From Treponema sp. UBA1747 (lineage in GTDB: Bacteria > Spirochaetota > Spirochaetia > Treponematales > Treponemataceae): 64,000 nt of DNA. A model generated the notes under the pieces. It was not told the origin of the DNA and searched no databases. It saw only the letters and a program-made list of their open reading frames with translations. This document shows, piece by piece, positions 7,377-16,177 of this stretch (within the stretch, counting starts at the first letter, position 1; the number at the start of each line of letters is the position of its first letter). The position numbers and the translations under genes were made by a program. Location of the stretch: the NCBI GenBank assembly GCA_002315375.1, contig DCHR01000018.1, positions 89,079 to 153,078 on the forward strand, read 5' to 3'.

Positions 7377-9071
7377 TTATTTCCAGTTATGGTTGTCTAA
7401 TAATCTGATTGAAGGGCAGCACTTTTCTTCTTCAAAGAGGATGATTTCATTACTGCCTTTCTTCAGAAGAGGGGCCGGAATATAGAGGCTTGTCTGAGGC
7501 CCCAGGTTCCAGTACCGCCCGATATTGAAGCCGTTTACAAAGGCAACTCCTTTTCCCCATTCAGTTGTGTCCAGGAATGTATCACAAGTTTCATCCAGGT
7601 TCACTGTGAATTTATGGAAGGCAGGGCCGTCAGAAAAACTTCCTGAAAAATCGATTTTTGAAATCTGCATTTCATCAAGTGTGAGAGGGTAGATTTCAAA
7701 ACTGCCGATTTTCTTTTCTTTACATTTTATCCAGCCGCCCGGCATTATTCCTTTCTGCTGGCGATTAAGCTTCAGTCCGAAGTTTTCGCGTCCCTGGTTT
7801 TCAATCATAACAATTGCATCAGTATCCTTTATTAAAACTGTTACCCGGTCTTTTGCATTTTTATATGTGATATCTGAAGCTTTTGTATTTTCCGGAACCT
7901 TAAATCTGTAAACGATATAACCGTAATTCTGTCCGATTTCAGGATTTTCCATGTTCAAAGGTTTTTCTGAATGAATAGGGGAGCACAGTTTTTCAATAGT
8001 ATTCCAGAGACTTACGGATTCAGAAACAGAAAAACTGCCATAGGTTTTGCGTCTGATTTCCGTAAGCTGACATTCCGGAATATTTGTAAAATCATTTGGA
8101 TTTTCATTCTCATAATCTCTGATTGTTTTTCTGAAAGCTTCATATTTAGGAGTAATCTGTCCGTCTTCGGTCAGAATTGCATCGTAATCATAAGATGTAA
8201 TGTCAGCCTGTTTTGATTTCAGGTTTTTTCCTGCAGTAAAGCCGAAATTTGTTCCTCCCTCGAACATATAAAAATTCAGGTGTCCCAGTTTCAGGGCATC
8301 AGCCAGGTCTTTTTTGTTCTGTTCCAGATTTGAAGTATGATGAGGTTCTCCCCAGGCATCAAACCAGCCGCACCAGAATTCCATACAGACTAAAGGTCTG
8401 TTTCCTACATATTTTTTCATCACAGAAAACTGTTTTTCTACTTTTGAGCCGAAGTTTCCTGTTGGAAGGGCAGTTTTCAGGGAACCTCTTCCCATGCTTC
8501 CTCCCCATGGACCGTCGGAAGTCACAAATGGAACTGTAATTCCTTCCTGTCTCATAAGGTCTGCAAGCTTCTGAAGATATTTTTTTGAAAAACCGTAATA
8601 GCCGTATTCATTTTCTATCTGAACAAGAATAATGTTTCCGCCTTTATCTGTCTGATGGGGAACCAGGCGGGGCATAAGAACCTTGTACCATTTTTCCACT
8701 TCCAGAATATAGCCTTTGTAATTTGAGCGGACTTTCATTTTTGGATCTGTCATGAGCCAGGAAGGCAGACCTCCCCATTCCCATTCTGCGCAGATATACG
8801 GACTCGGTCTTATGATGATGTAAAGTCCAAACTTTTCAGCAATGGAAATAAATTTTTCGAAGTCAAAACGTCCTTCGAACTGGTACTGGCCTTTTTTAGG
8901 TTCATGGAAATTCCATGGAATATAGGTTTCCACAGTATTACAGCCCATGTTTTTCAGCTTCAAAAGTCTGTCTTCCCAGTATTCAGGGAGAATGCGGAAG
9001 TAATGGATGCTTCCGGAAATGAGTTTGAAAGGTTTTCCGTTAAGGATAAAATCAGAAGTGATAGTCAGCAT
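7377..9071 (-). CDS. GH35 beta-galactosidase
   Basis: 564 residues. The N-terminal GH35 barrel has the family opening (FILNGKPFKLISGSIHYFR), the acid/base Glu155 in QIENEYG and the nucleophile Glu231 in CMEFWCGW. The C-terminal jelly-roll domains include WGKGVAFVNGFNIGRYW, typical of GH35. No signal peptide is present, so it should hydrolyse beta-galactosides in the cytoplasm, for example xyloglucan or galactan oligosaccharides. It lies 67 bp downstream of the co-directional xylanase gene but has its own TATAAT 7 nt from the ATG, no Shine-Dalgarno, and a 27-bp palindrome over the start. Confidence 0.94.
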   Translation of the reverse strand: MLTITSDFILNGKPFKLISGSIHYFRILPEYWEDRLLKLKNMGCNTVETYIPWNFHEPKKGQYQFEGRFDFEKFISIAEKFGLYIIIRPSPYICAEWEWGGLPSWLMTDPKMKVRSNYKGYILEVEKWYKVLMPRLVPHQTDKGGNIILVQIENEYGYYGFSKKYLQKLADLMRQEGITVPFVTSDGPWGGSMGRGSLKTALPTGNFGSKVEKQFSVMKKYVGNRPLVCMEFWCGWFDAWGEPHHTSNLEQNKKDLADALKLGHLNFYMFEGGTNFGFTAGKNLKSKQADITSYDYDAILTEDGQITPKYEAFRKTIRDYENENPNDFTNIPECQLTEIRRKTYGSFSVSESVSLWNTIEKLCSPIHSEKPLNMENPEIGQNYGYIVYRFKVPENTKASDITYKNAKDRVTVLIKDTDAIVMIENQGRENFGLKLNRQQKGIMPGGWIKCKEKKIGSFEIYPLTLDEMQISKIDFSGSFSDGPAFHKFTVNLDETCDTFLDTTEWGKGVAFVNGFNIGRYWNLGPQTSLYIPAPLLKKGSNEIILFEEEKCCPSIRLLDNHNWK

Positions 9072-9094
9072 ATCATTTATTATAAATGATATGC
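9068..9094. promoter_or_regulatory. 27-bp perfect palindrome over GH35 start and -10 box
   Basis: 13-bp arms (9068-9080 and 9082-9094) flank a single central base. The palindrome contains the GH35 start codon and the minus-strand TATAAT (9084-9079). It may be an operator; as RNA only half would be present in a leaderless transcript, which argues against a hairpin role. Confidence 0.6.
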
Positions 9095-9138
9095 CGTAGA
9101 AACGCCATCAAAAGCTTGGGGAGATTTCGCAAATCCGT

Positions 9139-10752
9139 TTACCGGTAAAACTTTTCAAAGGTATCCTTTATTCCGTAGAACAATCTGTTTGGTTCCAGGT
9201 TTTCATCAAAGGGACGGCTGTTAGTTTTGTCTCCGGGACTGAACATAAAGTGATTCATAAGTCCGAAAAAGGAAACACAGGTAATGTTTGCGTTTCCGCC
9301 TCCCTGAGTATCCATTTTCTGAAGCAGGCGGAGAATAGAGGCATGGCGTTCCGCCTGTAGAATCATATTCGCATCGCTTTCATCAGGAGCTGCAACAGAC
9401 CATTCTGTCAGCTGGATTTCAAGTCCTGTAGAAGCGTAAAGGTCAATTGTGTCCTTTAAGGTCTGTAAATCCGGGTTTTTGAAGTCCCAGTATCCCTGCA
9501 TTCCAATTCCGTCTATAAGATTTTTTTCTTTTAATTGAGTTACCAGATTGTAAATATACTGTCGTTTTGTTCTGTCAAAAGTACCATAATCATTATAGAA
9601 AAGTGCAACATCAGGATCCGCGTATTTACGGGCGTATTTAAAAGCAAGTTCTACATAATCTGTTCCCAGTGCTTCATACCACATATTCGGATAGGTATCA
9701 TTTTTTTTACGACAGCTCCAGTTAACAGATTTATCACCGTTTCCGGGATCAACGGCTTCATTTACAACATCCCAGCAGTATACAACACCAGGATAATTTT
9801 CCTGAACAAAGGTAATATACTGACTGATATAGCTTTCCATTCGGAATTTCATGGTTTCCCGGTCTACTACAGGAGCATTGTTTTTATACCCTTCAAGGAA
9901 GAACCAGTCGGGAACCTGTGTATGCCACACAAGGGTATGTCCTCTCATCTGAATACCGTGTTCTTTCGCATAGTCCAGAACGGGAATGGCAGCCGTAAAA
10001 TCCAGAACTGGTGTTTCGTTTCCTTCTTCGGCATTTTTCATACTGCGCTTCTGGTTCATAAGGTATGAAGGTTTCATAAGGTTTGTTGAGGTCCAGGATG
10101 AAAAATGTTTTTCGGCTACTTTCATAAATTCCGGACTTTTTACGGCGGTATTTGACGTGCTGGCTCCTGTTATTCCGCATCCGATTCTGAAGTAATCCTT
10201 GCAAAGATCTTTCAAAGCCGGTTCCGTAAGGGCAGGTACCAGGTTGTAGTTTGGGAATTTACCTGCTTCTTCTGTCCATTTTGTTGTTTCTTCCTTTGAG
10301 AGCTTTATTTTTCCATTGCCGGAAGAATCCAAAACAGGGAAAGAATCTGAATATTTTACATCCAGGGGATTCAGGGCTTCTGCAAAAACCGTAAAGGTTG
10401 CATAAAGATTTCCCTTGCTGAAGGTCATAGGCAGACAGATTATCTGATATGTTCCGTCTTCCAGCAGAACCGGATCCTTTACTTCTGAAACAGTCCCAAG
10501 GTTTTCTGTTTCCTTGTTCCAGTTTTCCACAAACCGGTCTTCGCTTATTACGATACGATATTCTTCGCTCATACGGTACCAGACAGCACTGGCGGCATTT
10601 CTTTCCAGCTGCACACCGATGGCTTCAACTGCTTTCAGAGATGTGTCATTGTGAACTGAAGGAACAGATTTCGGTATTTTTGATTCTGATGCACAGGATA
10701 CAAAAAGCAGAAATACTGCTGAAAGAATTGTGCAAAGTAATTTTGTTTTCAT
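9139..10752 (-). CDS. GH10 endo-1,4-beta-xylanase lipoprotein
   Basis: 537 residues. The lipoprotein signal peptide ends in LFVSC (Cys20), so the enzyme is anchored to a membrane and faces outward. Residues about 38-140 form a domain resembling DUF3887. The GH10 barrel spans about 185-535, with RGHTLVWHTQ (270-279), acid/base Glu332 in WDVVNEAVD and nucleophile Glu450 in IQLTEWS. It cleaves xylan backbones and would supply oligosaccharides to the cytoplasmic glycosidases nearby. A weak AAGGA lies upstream of the ATG. The operator-like 15-mer at 10774-10788 lies 21 bp upstream of the start codon, linking it to the hexuronate regulon. Confidence 0.93.
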   Translation of the reverse strand: MKTKLLCTILSAVFLLFVSCASESKIPKSVPSVHNDTSLKAVEAIGVQLERNAASAVWYRMSEEYRIVISEDRFVENWNKETENLGTVSEVKDPVLLEDGTYQIICLPMTFSKGNLYATFTVFAEALNPLDVKYSDSFPVLDSSGNGKIKLSKEETTKWTEEAGKFPNYNLVPALTEPALKDLCKDYFRIGCGITGASTSNTAVKSPEFMKVAEKHFSSWTSTNLMKPSYLMNQKRSMKNAEEGNETPVLDFTAAIPVLDYAKEHGIQMRGHTLVWHTQVPDWFFLEGYKNNAPVVDRETMKFRMESYISQYITFVQENYPGVVYCWDVVNEAVDPGNGDKSVNWSCRKKNDTYPNMWYEALGTDYVELAFKYARKYADPDVALFYNDYGTFDRTKRQYIYNLVTQLKEKNLIDGIGMQGYWDFKNPDLQTLKDTIDLYASTGLEIQLTEWSVAAPDESDANMILQAERHASILRLLQKMDTQGGGNANITCVSFFGLMNHFMFSPGDKTNSRPFDENLEPNRLFYGIKDTFEKFYR

Positions 10753-10773
10753 TTATTTTTTCCTTTTTATAAA

Positions 10774-10788
10774 CTTGTATTCTAGTAT
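10774..10788 (-). promoter_or_regulatory. Putative hexuronate/xylan operator 2 (xylanase)
   Basis: Read on the minus strand this is ATACTAGAATACAAG, matching the other three copies at 12 or more positions. It contains TAGAAT, a possible minus-strand -10 box for the xylanase. The intergenic region is shared with the divergent FtsH-like gene. Confidence 0.6.
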
Positions 10789-10838
10789 TTTAGTTGTGCT
10801 TTATTGAAAAAGCAAATGAAAATTATTAAATTCTAGAT

Positions 10839-11969
10839 ATGCGTAAAAATAAATATCTGTTTCTGATTATTCTGGTTCTGGCAGTCTGTGCCGGTGTTTA
10901 TTTCTGTTTATCTGAAAATTCTTCTAAAATTTCCTATAGTGATTTTAACCGTTATGTAGAAGAGGGAAGCGTTGTTTCTGTTTCTTTTAGCGAAGATAAG
11001 ATTTCCTTTTCTGATAAAGAAGGAAATAAATATATAACTCAGAATCCCGGATCTCCTGATCTTGCAGAACGTCTTCTTCTTTCCGGCGTAGAGGTGAAGC
11101 AGGAAAAAAACTGGGAGGATATTATTTCCCTGATTTTTGATGTTATTTTTTACGGAATCTTCATAGGTATTTTTGTTGTTGTATTCAGAAAGTTTATCAG
11201 CCCGAACACCTTTAAAGTGGTTCGTCATACAAAAGTTCATTTTTCTGATATTGCCGGAATGGACGATTTGAAAAGGCATATGATTCAGATTGCTGAATAT
11301 ATGAAAAATCCGAAAGCAGCAGCACAGAAGGGAATCCGTCTTCCAAAAGGAATTCTTCTTGAAGGTGATCCCGGAAACGGTAAAACTCTTTTCGCCCGTG
11401 CTCTTGCAGAGGAAGCCGGTGTAAATTTTATTCCTGCAAAGGCAACGGATTTTGAAAGTATGTTTATGGCAATCGGACCTATGAAAGTTAAGCTTCTTTT
11501 TAAAAAGGCCCGCAGAAATGCTCCGTGTATTGTTTTTATTGATGAATTTGATGGAATCGGTACAAGACGAAATTATTCCGGTTCGGCAATTGAAACAGAA
11601 AATACCCGTATTGTTACAGCCATGCTTAATGAACTGGACGGTTTTGAACCTCATTCAGGCGTTCTGGTTCTTGCTGCCACCAACAGCCGTGAAGCTCTGG
11701 ATGAAGCACTTATCCGTCCGGGCCGTTTTGATGCAAAATATACAGTTCCGTATCCTGATGATAAAACAAGACTTGCAATTATCCGTATGTATTCAGAGGG
11801 AAAAAGTTTTTCAGACAGCTGTCGTCCAGAAACGCTTTCAGGAAAATTCAATGGTTTCTCTGCCGCAAAAATAGAAAGCGTTCTTAACCGTGCTGCAATG
11901 ATTGCATCACAGAAGAACGCTTCCCAGATTAATATGGAAGATGTAAACGCCGCAATCGCAGAAATGTAA
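10839..11969 (+). CDS. FtsH-like membrane AAA+ ATPase lacking the protease domain
   Basis: 376 residues with an FtsH layout at the N-terminus: TM helix 5-24, a small extracytoplasmic domain (FtsH_ext type) and TM helix 96-118. The AAA+ domain follows, with Walker A GDPGNGKT (176-183), Walker B IVFIDEFD, and the second region of homology ATNSREALDEALIRPGRFD with arginine fingers. The lid ends at the stop codon: the zinc metallopeptidase M41 domain (HEAGH, about 200 residues) is absent. It therefore cannot degrade proteins itself; a remodelling or partner-subunit role is possible. No Shine-Dalgarno; TTGAAA (10804-10809) and TTAAAT (10826-10831) suggest a leaderless promoter. Confidence 0.85.
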   Translation: MRKNKYLFLIILVLAVCAGVYFCLSENSSKISYSDFNRYVEEGSVVSVSFSEDKISFSDKEGNKYITQNPGSPDLAERLLLSGVEVKQEKNWEDIISLIFDVIFYGIFIGIFVVVFRKFISPNTFKVVRHTKVHFSDIAGMDDLKRHMIQIAEYMKNPKAAAQKGIRLPKGILLEGDPGNGKTLFARALAEEAGVNFIPAKATDFESMFMAIGPMKVKLLFKKARRNAPCIVFIDEFDGIGTRRNYSGSAIETENTRIVTAMLNELDGFEPHSGVLVLAATNSREALDEALIRPGRFDAKYTVPYPDDKTRLAIIRMYSEGKSFSDSCRPETLSGKFNGFSAAKIESVLNRAAMIASQKNASQINMEDVNAAIAEM

Positions 11970-11984
11970 ATTGCAGCGGGAGAA

Positions 11985-13478
11985 TTATCCGATAAACCAG
12001 CTTTTAGGCTGAAGGGTAATTGGACTCAGACCGTTACCACGTTTTATCAGGAACTCCTTGTCATGAGGGTTGATTGCAACCCAGGTTTTCCCGCGTTTAT
12101 AAATAAGTGGTTCTTCTTTTCCGCCTTTCACAAGCAGTTCAAAACTTGAACTGTTCTGAAGGTCTTTGTTACTCTGTCGCAGTTCCAGAAGGTGACGGAT
12201 AAAATGCCAGAGGGAATCCTTGTTTTCCATCTGACTCATAACATCAGGCCGGTTTTCATCTTTATCAAGAGGAATGTAAAGATTCTTTTCAGGACTGCTT
12301 GAGAAACCTGCATTCAAAGTCTTGTCCCACTGCATCGGTGTCCGGGCTCCGGTTCTTTCGTAGCCGCCTTCAACACTCGGCTGGTCTGCAATATACTTCA
12401 TGCCGATTTCATCGCCATAATAAATGAAAGGAGCTCCCGGCATTGTAAGCAGAAATACGAAAGCCAGTTTTCTTTCTTCTTCATTCAGGTGGAAAGAAAT
12501 ACGGTCCATGTCATGGTTTCCGCTTGGAATACAGATTAACCCCTGTTCTCCCGCTTTTTCGCGGATCATTGCGTAATATTTCCAGAATTCAGTCAGGTCG
12601 CCTTTTCCCGAAAAATACGGATTTACGCGGAATAAATCCAGGTAGTGGGAAGGACCAAAGTGGAGGAGAAAGTCCATGTCGAAACCTGCTCTCAGTGATT
12701 TGTCCGGTTCTCCCCATTCAGAAACCATTGCTGCTTCCGGGAAATCCCGGTCAAGTCTTTCGCGTATTTCCTGCCAGAAAGTAATGATTCCTGTTCCGGC
12801 TTCATCATCATTTTTTACAAGGGAACTTGCCATATCTACACGGAATCCGTCGCAGCCCATCGAAAGCCAGAATTTCATTATATCCCACATTGCTTCTTTG
12901 GTGGCACGGGCTCCGGGATGAGTCATTGGAATCTGCCATGGTTTTGAACTGTCTCTGTTATAAAAGCCATAATTCAGTGCAGGCTGGGTTGTAAAGAAGT
13001 TTACCGCGCAGTTTCCGCGTTCACAGAATCCGCTTAAGGAACCGCGGATATTTGTAACTCCTTCAAGTCCCACCCAGGCACTTTCAGTCCAGATATAGCG
13101 ATGGTGGTATTGATTCGGATTTTTTACAGAAGATTTCATGCTTTCCCTGAACCATGGATGGTCAACGGAGGTATGACCCGGTACCAGATCAAGAAGAATA
13201 TGCATATCTCTTTTATGAACTTCAGAAAAGAGCCTGCGTGCGTCTGCATTTGTTCCGTAGCGTGGAGCTATTTTGTAGTAATCAGAAATATCATAGCCTG
13301 CATCATGAAAAGGACTTTCAAAGCAGGGATTCATCCAGATTGCGTTACATCCAAGACTTTTGATGTAATCAAGCTTTTCAATTATGCCCTTAAGGTCACC
13401 GATTCCGTCTCCGTTAGTGTCGTAAAAACTCTGGGGATAAATCTCATAAAAAACTGCAGTTTTAAGCCATTCTTTCAT
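11985..13478 (-). CDS. GH13 alpha-glucosidase (oligo-1,6-glucosidase type)
   Basis: 497 residues, with the family start (WLKTAVFYEIYPQSFYDTNGDGIGDLKGI). The four conserved regions are present: DLVPGHTS, GFRVDMA with nucleophile Asp215, VSEWGEP with acid/base Glu254 and GNHDMDR with transition-state Asp323. No signal peptide, so it is cytoplasmic. It hydrolyses short alpha-glucosides; whether alpha-1,4, alpha-1,6 or sucrose cannot be settled here. AAGGAG lies 8 nt before the ATG. It converges with the FtsH-like gene (16 bp between stops) and is divergent from uxuB, sharing the region that holds operator 3. Confidence 0.93.
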   Translation of the reverse strand: MKEWLKTAVFYEIYPQSFYDTNGDGIGDLKGIIEKLDYIKSLGCNAIWMNPCFESPFHDAGYDISDYYKIAPRYGTNADARRLFSEVHKRDMHILLDLVPGHTSVDHPWFRESMKSSVKNPNQYHHRYIWTESAWVGLEGVTNIRGSLSGFCERGNCAVNFFTTQPALNYGFYNRDSSKPWQIPMTHPGARATKEAMWDIMKFWLSMGCDGFRVDMASSLVKNDDEAGTGIITFWQEIRERLDRDFPEAAMVSEWGEPDKSLRAGFDMDFLLHFGPSHYLDLFRVNPYFSGKGDLTEFWKYYAMIREKAGEQGLICIPSGNHDMDRISFHLNEEERKLAFVFLLTMPGAPFIYYGDEIGMKYIADQPSVEGGYERTGARTPMQWDKTLNAGFSSSPEKNLYIPLDKDENRPDVMSQMENKDSLWHFIRHLLELRQSNKDLQNSSSFELLVKGGKEEPLIYKRGKTWVAINPHDKEFLIKRGNGLSPITLQPKSWFIG

Positions 13479-13530
13479 ACATAAAACTCCTTAAAGGGTG
13501 TATTATTTTAATAATATATGCTGATTTGCT

Positions 13531-13569
13531 TTTACACAATAAAAGAAAATTGATATACTAGTATGGAAG
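13531..13569 (+). promoter_or_regulatory. uxuB promoter with operator 3
   Basis: TTTACA (13531-13536), a 17-bp spacer and TATACT (13554-13559) form a good promoter. The 15-mer ATACTAGTATGGAAG (13555-13569) overlaps the -10 box, consistent with repression by occlusion. Confidence 0.7.
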
Positions 13570-13599
13570 TTAGGCTTATGTGCCTTATTGGGGGATTTA

Positions 13600-15213
13600 A
13601 TGAAACTTACACTTGAAGGAATCAAAAATAAATCTGAATGGGAATCAAAGGGGTATTCTTTGCCGGCCTTTGATTATGAAAAAGTAAATAAGGCTACCCG
13701 CGAAAATCCTTTCTGGATTCACTTTGGAGCAGGTAATATTTTCCGTGCTTTCCAGGCAAATGTTGTTCAGAATCTTTTGAACAACGGTTCAATTGACCGT
13801 GGTCTTGTTGTAGCAGAAGGTTATGACTACGAAATCATTGAAAAAATGTACCGCCCGCACGACAATATCGGTGCTCTTGTTACCCTTAAAGCAAGCGGTT
13901 CTGTTGAAAAAACAGTTGTTGGTTCAATCATGGAATCTTTGACAGCCGATTCAAATAACGATGCCGACTGGAACCGCCTTAAAGAAATCTTCCGTGCAGA
14001 TTCACTCCAGATGGTTTCATTCACCATTACAGAAAAGGGCTACGTTCTTCAGAATGCACAGGGAGTTTATTCTCCTTTCGTAGAAGAAGACATGAAAGCA
14101 GGGCCTTCAAAACCACAGTCTTATATGGGAAAAGTAGTAGGACTCCTTTATGAACGTTTTGCAAACGGTGAAAAACCTGTGGCCATGGTCAGCATGGACA
14201 ACTGTTCACATAACGGTGACAAGCTTAAAGCAGCCGTACTTGGCCTTGCGGAAGCCTGGGAAAAGAACGGAGTCTGCAAAGCAGGGTTCCTTGCTTACTG
14301 TACAAATCCTTCGAAAGTAACATTCCCTTGGAGTATGATTGATAAAATCACCCCTCGTCCTGATGCAAATATCGAAAAAATCCTGAATGATGACGGAATC
14401 GAGGAACTGGCTCCTGTAATTACAAGCAAAAAAACTTATGTTGCACCTTTTGTTAATGCAGAAGAATGTCAGTACCTGGTAATTGAAGATGCTTTCCCTA
14501 ACGGAAAACCTGCTTTGGAAAAGGGCGGAATCATTTATACTCAGCGGGAAACTGTAGACAAGGTAGAAAAGATGAAGGTTTGCACCTGTCTGAATCCTCT
14601 TCATACAGCTCTGGCAGTTTCAGGCTGTCTTCTGGGCTATACTCTCATTTCAAAGGAAATGGCAGATGCAGACCTTAAAAAGATGGTTGAAATTGCAGGT
14701 TATGTTGAAGGACTTCCTGTTGTAGTTGATCCTGGAATCCTTTCGCCAAAACAGTTCATCGACGAAGTTGTAAATATCCGTATTCCTAATCCATTTATGC
14801 CTGATACTCCTCAGCGCATTGCCTGTGATACTTCACAGAAGCTTTCAATCCGCTTTGGTGAAACAATCAAATTCTATCAGAATAAAGGAATGGATTTGAA
14901 CAGCCTTAAAGTTATTCCAATGGTATTTGCTCTGTGGCTTCGTTATCTTATGGCAATTGATGACAATGGAAATGTTTTTGAACTGAGTCCTGATCCACTG
15001 CTTCCTCAGGTAACTCCAATTGTTGTCGGAATTAAGCTTGGAGAGGCTTTTGATGTTCACGCTGTCTGTTCACAGATTCTTTGTCGCGAAGACATTTTCG
15101 GACAGGATCTTTATAAAACTCCTGTGGCAGAAAAGGTTGAAAAGGTTTTTGCAGAGCTTTGTTCCGGAACAGGGGCCGTTCGCCGCGTAATTCATTCAAC
15201 AGTTAATTCATAG
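13600..15213 (+). CDS. uxuB: Fructuronate reductase (mannitol dehydrogenase family)
   Basis: Reduces D-fructuronate to D-mannonate with NADH, the second step of glucuronate catabolism. 537 residues. The N-terminal Rossmann segment reads WIHFGAGNIFRAF, and the C-terminal helical domain carries the family motif around LNPLHTALAVSGCLLGY. The start is the ATG at 13600, with GGGGA 6 nt upstream, rather than a TTG 12 bp earlier. It is the first gene of the hexuronate operon that continues through uxaC, eda and kdgK. Tagaturonate reductase (uxaB) is a close relative, but linkage with uxuA-type genes and uxaC favours UxuB. Confidence 0.9.
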   Translation: MKLTLEGIKNKSEWESKGYSLPAFDYEKVNKATRENPFWIHFGAGNIFRAFQANVVQNLLNNGSIDRGLVVAEGYDYEIIEKMYRPHDNIGALVTLKASGSVEKTVVGSIMESLTADSNNDADWNRLKEIFRADSLQMVSFTITEKGYVLQNAQGVYSPFVEEDMKAGPSKPQSYMGKVVGLLYERFANGEKPVAMVSMDNCSHNGDKLKAAVLGLAEAWEKNGVCKAGFLAYCTNPSKVTFPWSMIDKITPRPDANIEKILNDDGIEELAPVITSKKTYVAPFVNAEECQYLVIEDAFPNGKPALEKGGIIYTQRETVDKVEKMKVCTCLNPLHTALAVSGCLLGYTLISKEMADADLKKMVEIAGYVEGLPVVVDPGILSPKQFIDEVVNIRIPNPFMPDTPQRIACDTSQKLSIRFGETIKFYQNKGMDLNSLKVIPMVFALWLRYLMAIDDNGNVFELSPDPLLPQVTPIVVGIKLGEAFDVHAVCSQILCREDIFGQDLYKTPVAEKVEKVFAELCSGTGAVRRVIHSTVNS

Positions 15214-15217
15214 ATTG

Positions 15218-15247
15218 TTGCTACAAAACTTAAGGAAGTGGTAATAT
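15218..15247 (+). promoter_or_regulatory. Internal promoter before the lipid kinase gene
   Basis: TTGCTA (15218-15223), an 18-bp spacer and TAATAT (15242-15247) lie 6 nt before the ATG at 15254. The only Shine-Dalgarno-like AAGGAAG is 15 nt away, too far to be good. Confidence 0.5.
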
Positions 15248-15253
15248 AGAGTT

Positions 15254-16117
15254 ATGAAATATGTCCTTTACAATCCTCTTGCAAGTAATAACACAGGAGA
15301 AAAAATAGCAAAGCAGTTTGTTATGGAACAGGGTCTTGATAAAAAATCAGGGGACCTTGTTTATAGAAACATTACTACTCTTGATCTTCGCTTTCAGATG
15401 GAAAGCCTTTATCCTGGAGATGATGTTTATATTATCGGTGGTGGAGGAACTATCCTTCGTTTTGCTCAGGAAATGCGCGGAATGGAAATAAAGAATAATA
15501 TATATTTCAGTCCGTCCGGAGCAGGAAACGATTTCTTCAATGATATTGCTCAGCCGGGAGAAAAATTTACCCGTGTAAATGATTACATCAGACAGGTTCA
15601 CAGATGTGAAGTTGATGGAAAGAAACGTTTCTTTTTGACTGATGTAGGAATCGGTGTAGACGGTTACAGTTGCCGTGTTGGCGAAGACTTCCGTGCTCTG
15701 GAACAAAACAAAGACAAAGAGTTCAATTACAGTAAAGCTGTTGTTACCGGTGTTCTTAAAGATTATGAACCATGCGGCTGCTCGGTAATTGTTGATGACG
15801 GCGAAGAAGAATATTTCGAAAATGTCTGGATTGCTTCTACTATGGCAGGAAAGATGTATGGTGGCGGAATCAAAATCGCACCGAATTACGACCGCCTTAC
15901 AGCAGATTATCTTGAGCTGATTATTTTTGAACAGAAGGGGCGTCTTGGCACTCTCATGAGTTTCCCAAAAGTAATTAAAGGCATGCATGAAGGAAAAGTT
16001 GCCGGGTCACATGTTTTCCGCGGAAAGAAAATCGAAGTTTATTTTACCAAACCTCGTGACTGTCAGATTGACGGAGATGTTATCCGCAACGTAAAACACT
16101 ATAAAGCCGAATTCTAA
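15254..16117 (+). CDS. Diacylglycerol/lipid kinase family protein
   Basis: 287 residues of the DAGK catalytic fold (YegS/DgkB-like). Visible motifs are YNPLAS near the start, IGGGGTILRFAQE where the family has GGDGT, and SPSGAGNDFFND where it has GTGNDFAR. The C-terminal beta-sandwich includes VGIGVDGY and ends with a DCQIDGDVI motif typical of the family. It would phosphorylate a lipid hydroxyl, such as diacylglycerol, with ATP. The conserved Asp of GGDGT is replaced by Gly, so activity is uncertain. Its place between uxuB and uxaC is unexpected; an internal leaderless-type promoter may let it be expressed separately. Confidence 0.8.
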   Translation: MKYVLYNPLASNNTGEKIAKQFVMEQGLDKKSGDLVYRNITTLDLRFQMESLYPGDDVYIIGGGGTILRFAQEMRGMEIKNNIYFSPSGAGNDFFNDIAQPGEKFTRVNDYIRQVHRCEVDGKKRFFLTDVGIGVDGYSCRVGEDFRALEQNKDKEFNYSKAVVTGVLKDYEPCGCSVIVDDGEEEYFENVWIASTMAGKMYGGGIKIAPNYDRLTADYLELIIFEQKGRLGTLMSFPKVIKGMHEGKVAGSHVFRGKKIEVYFTKPRDCQIDGDVIRNVKHYKAEF

Positions 16118-16177
16118 ATTTTTGAGTGCAGTACAGGTTTTCCTGCTGCACTCAAATTATTTTATTTTGAATCTTAA

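Noticed and set aside
9535..10068. Long plus-strand open frame inside the xylanase gene
   Set aside because: Antisense shadow of a GH10 gene with clear catalytic motifs; the translated product looks random.
10908..11654. 248-codon minus-strand open frame opposite the FtsH-like gene
   Set aside because: The plus frame has Walker and arginine-finger motifs in order; the minus frame has none and is rich in Lys/Phe/Cys, typical of a shadow.
15347..15988. 213-codon minus-strand open frame opposite the lipid kinase gene
   Set aside because: No recognisable family and no ribosome-binding site; the plus strand carries conserved kinase-family motifs.
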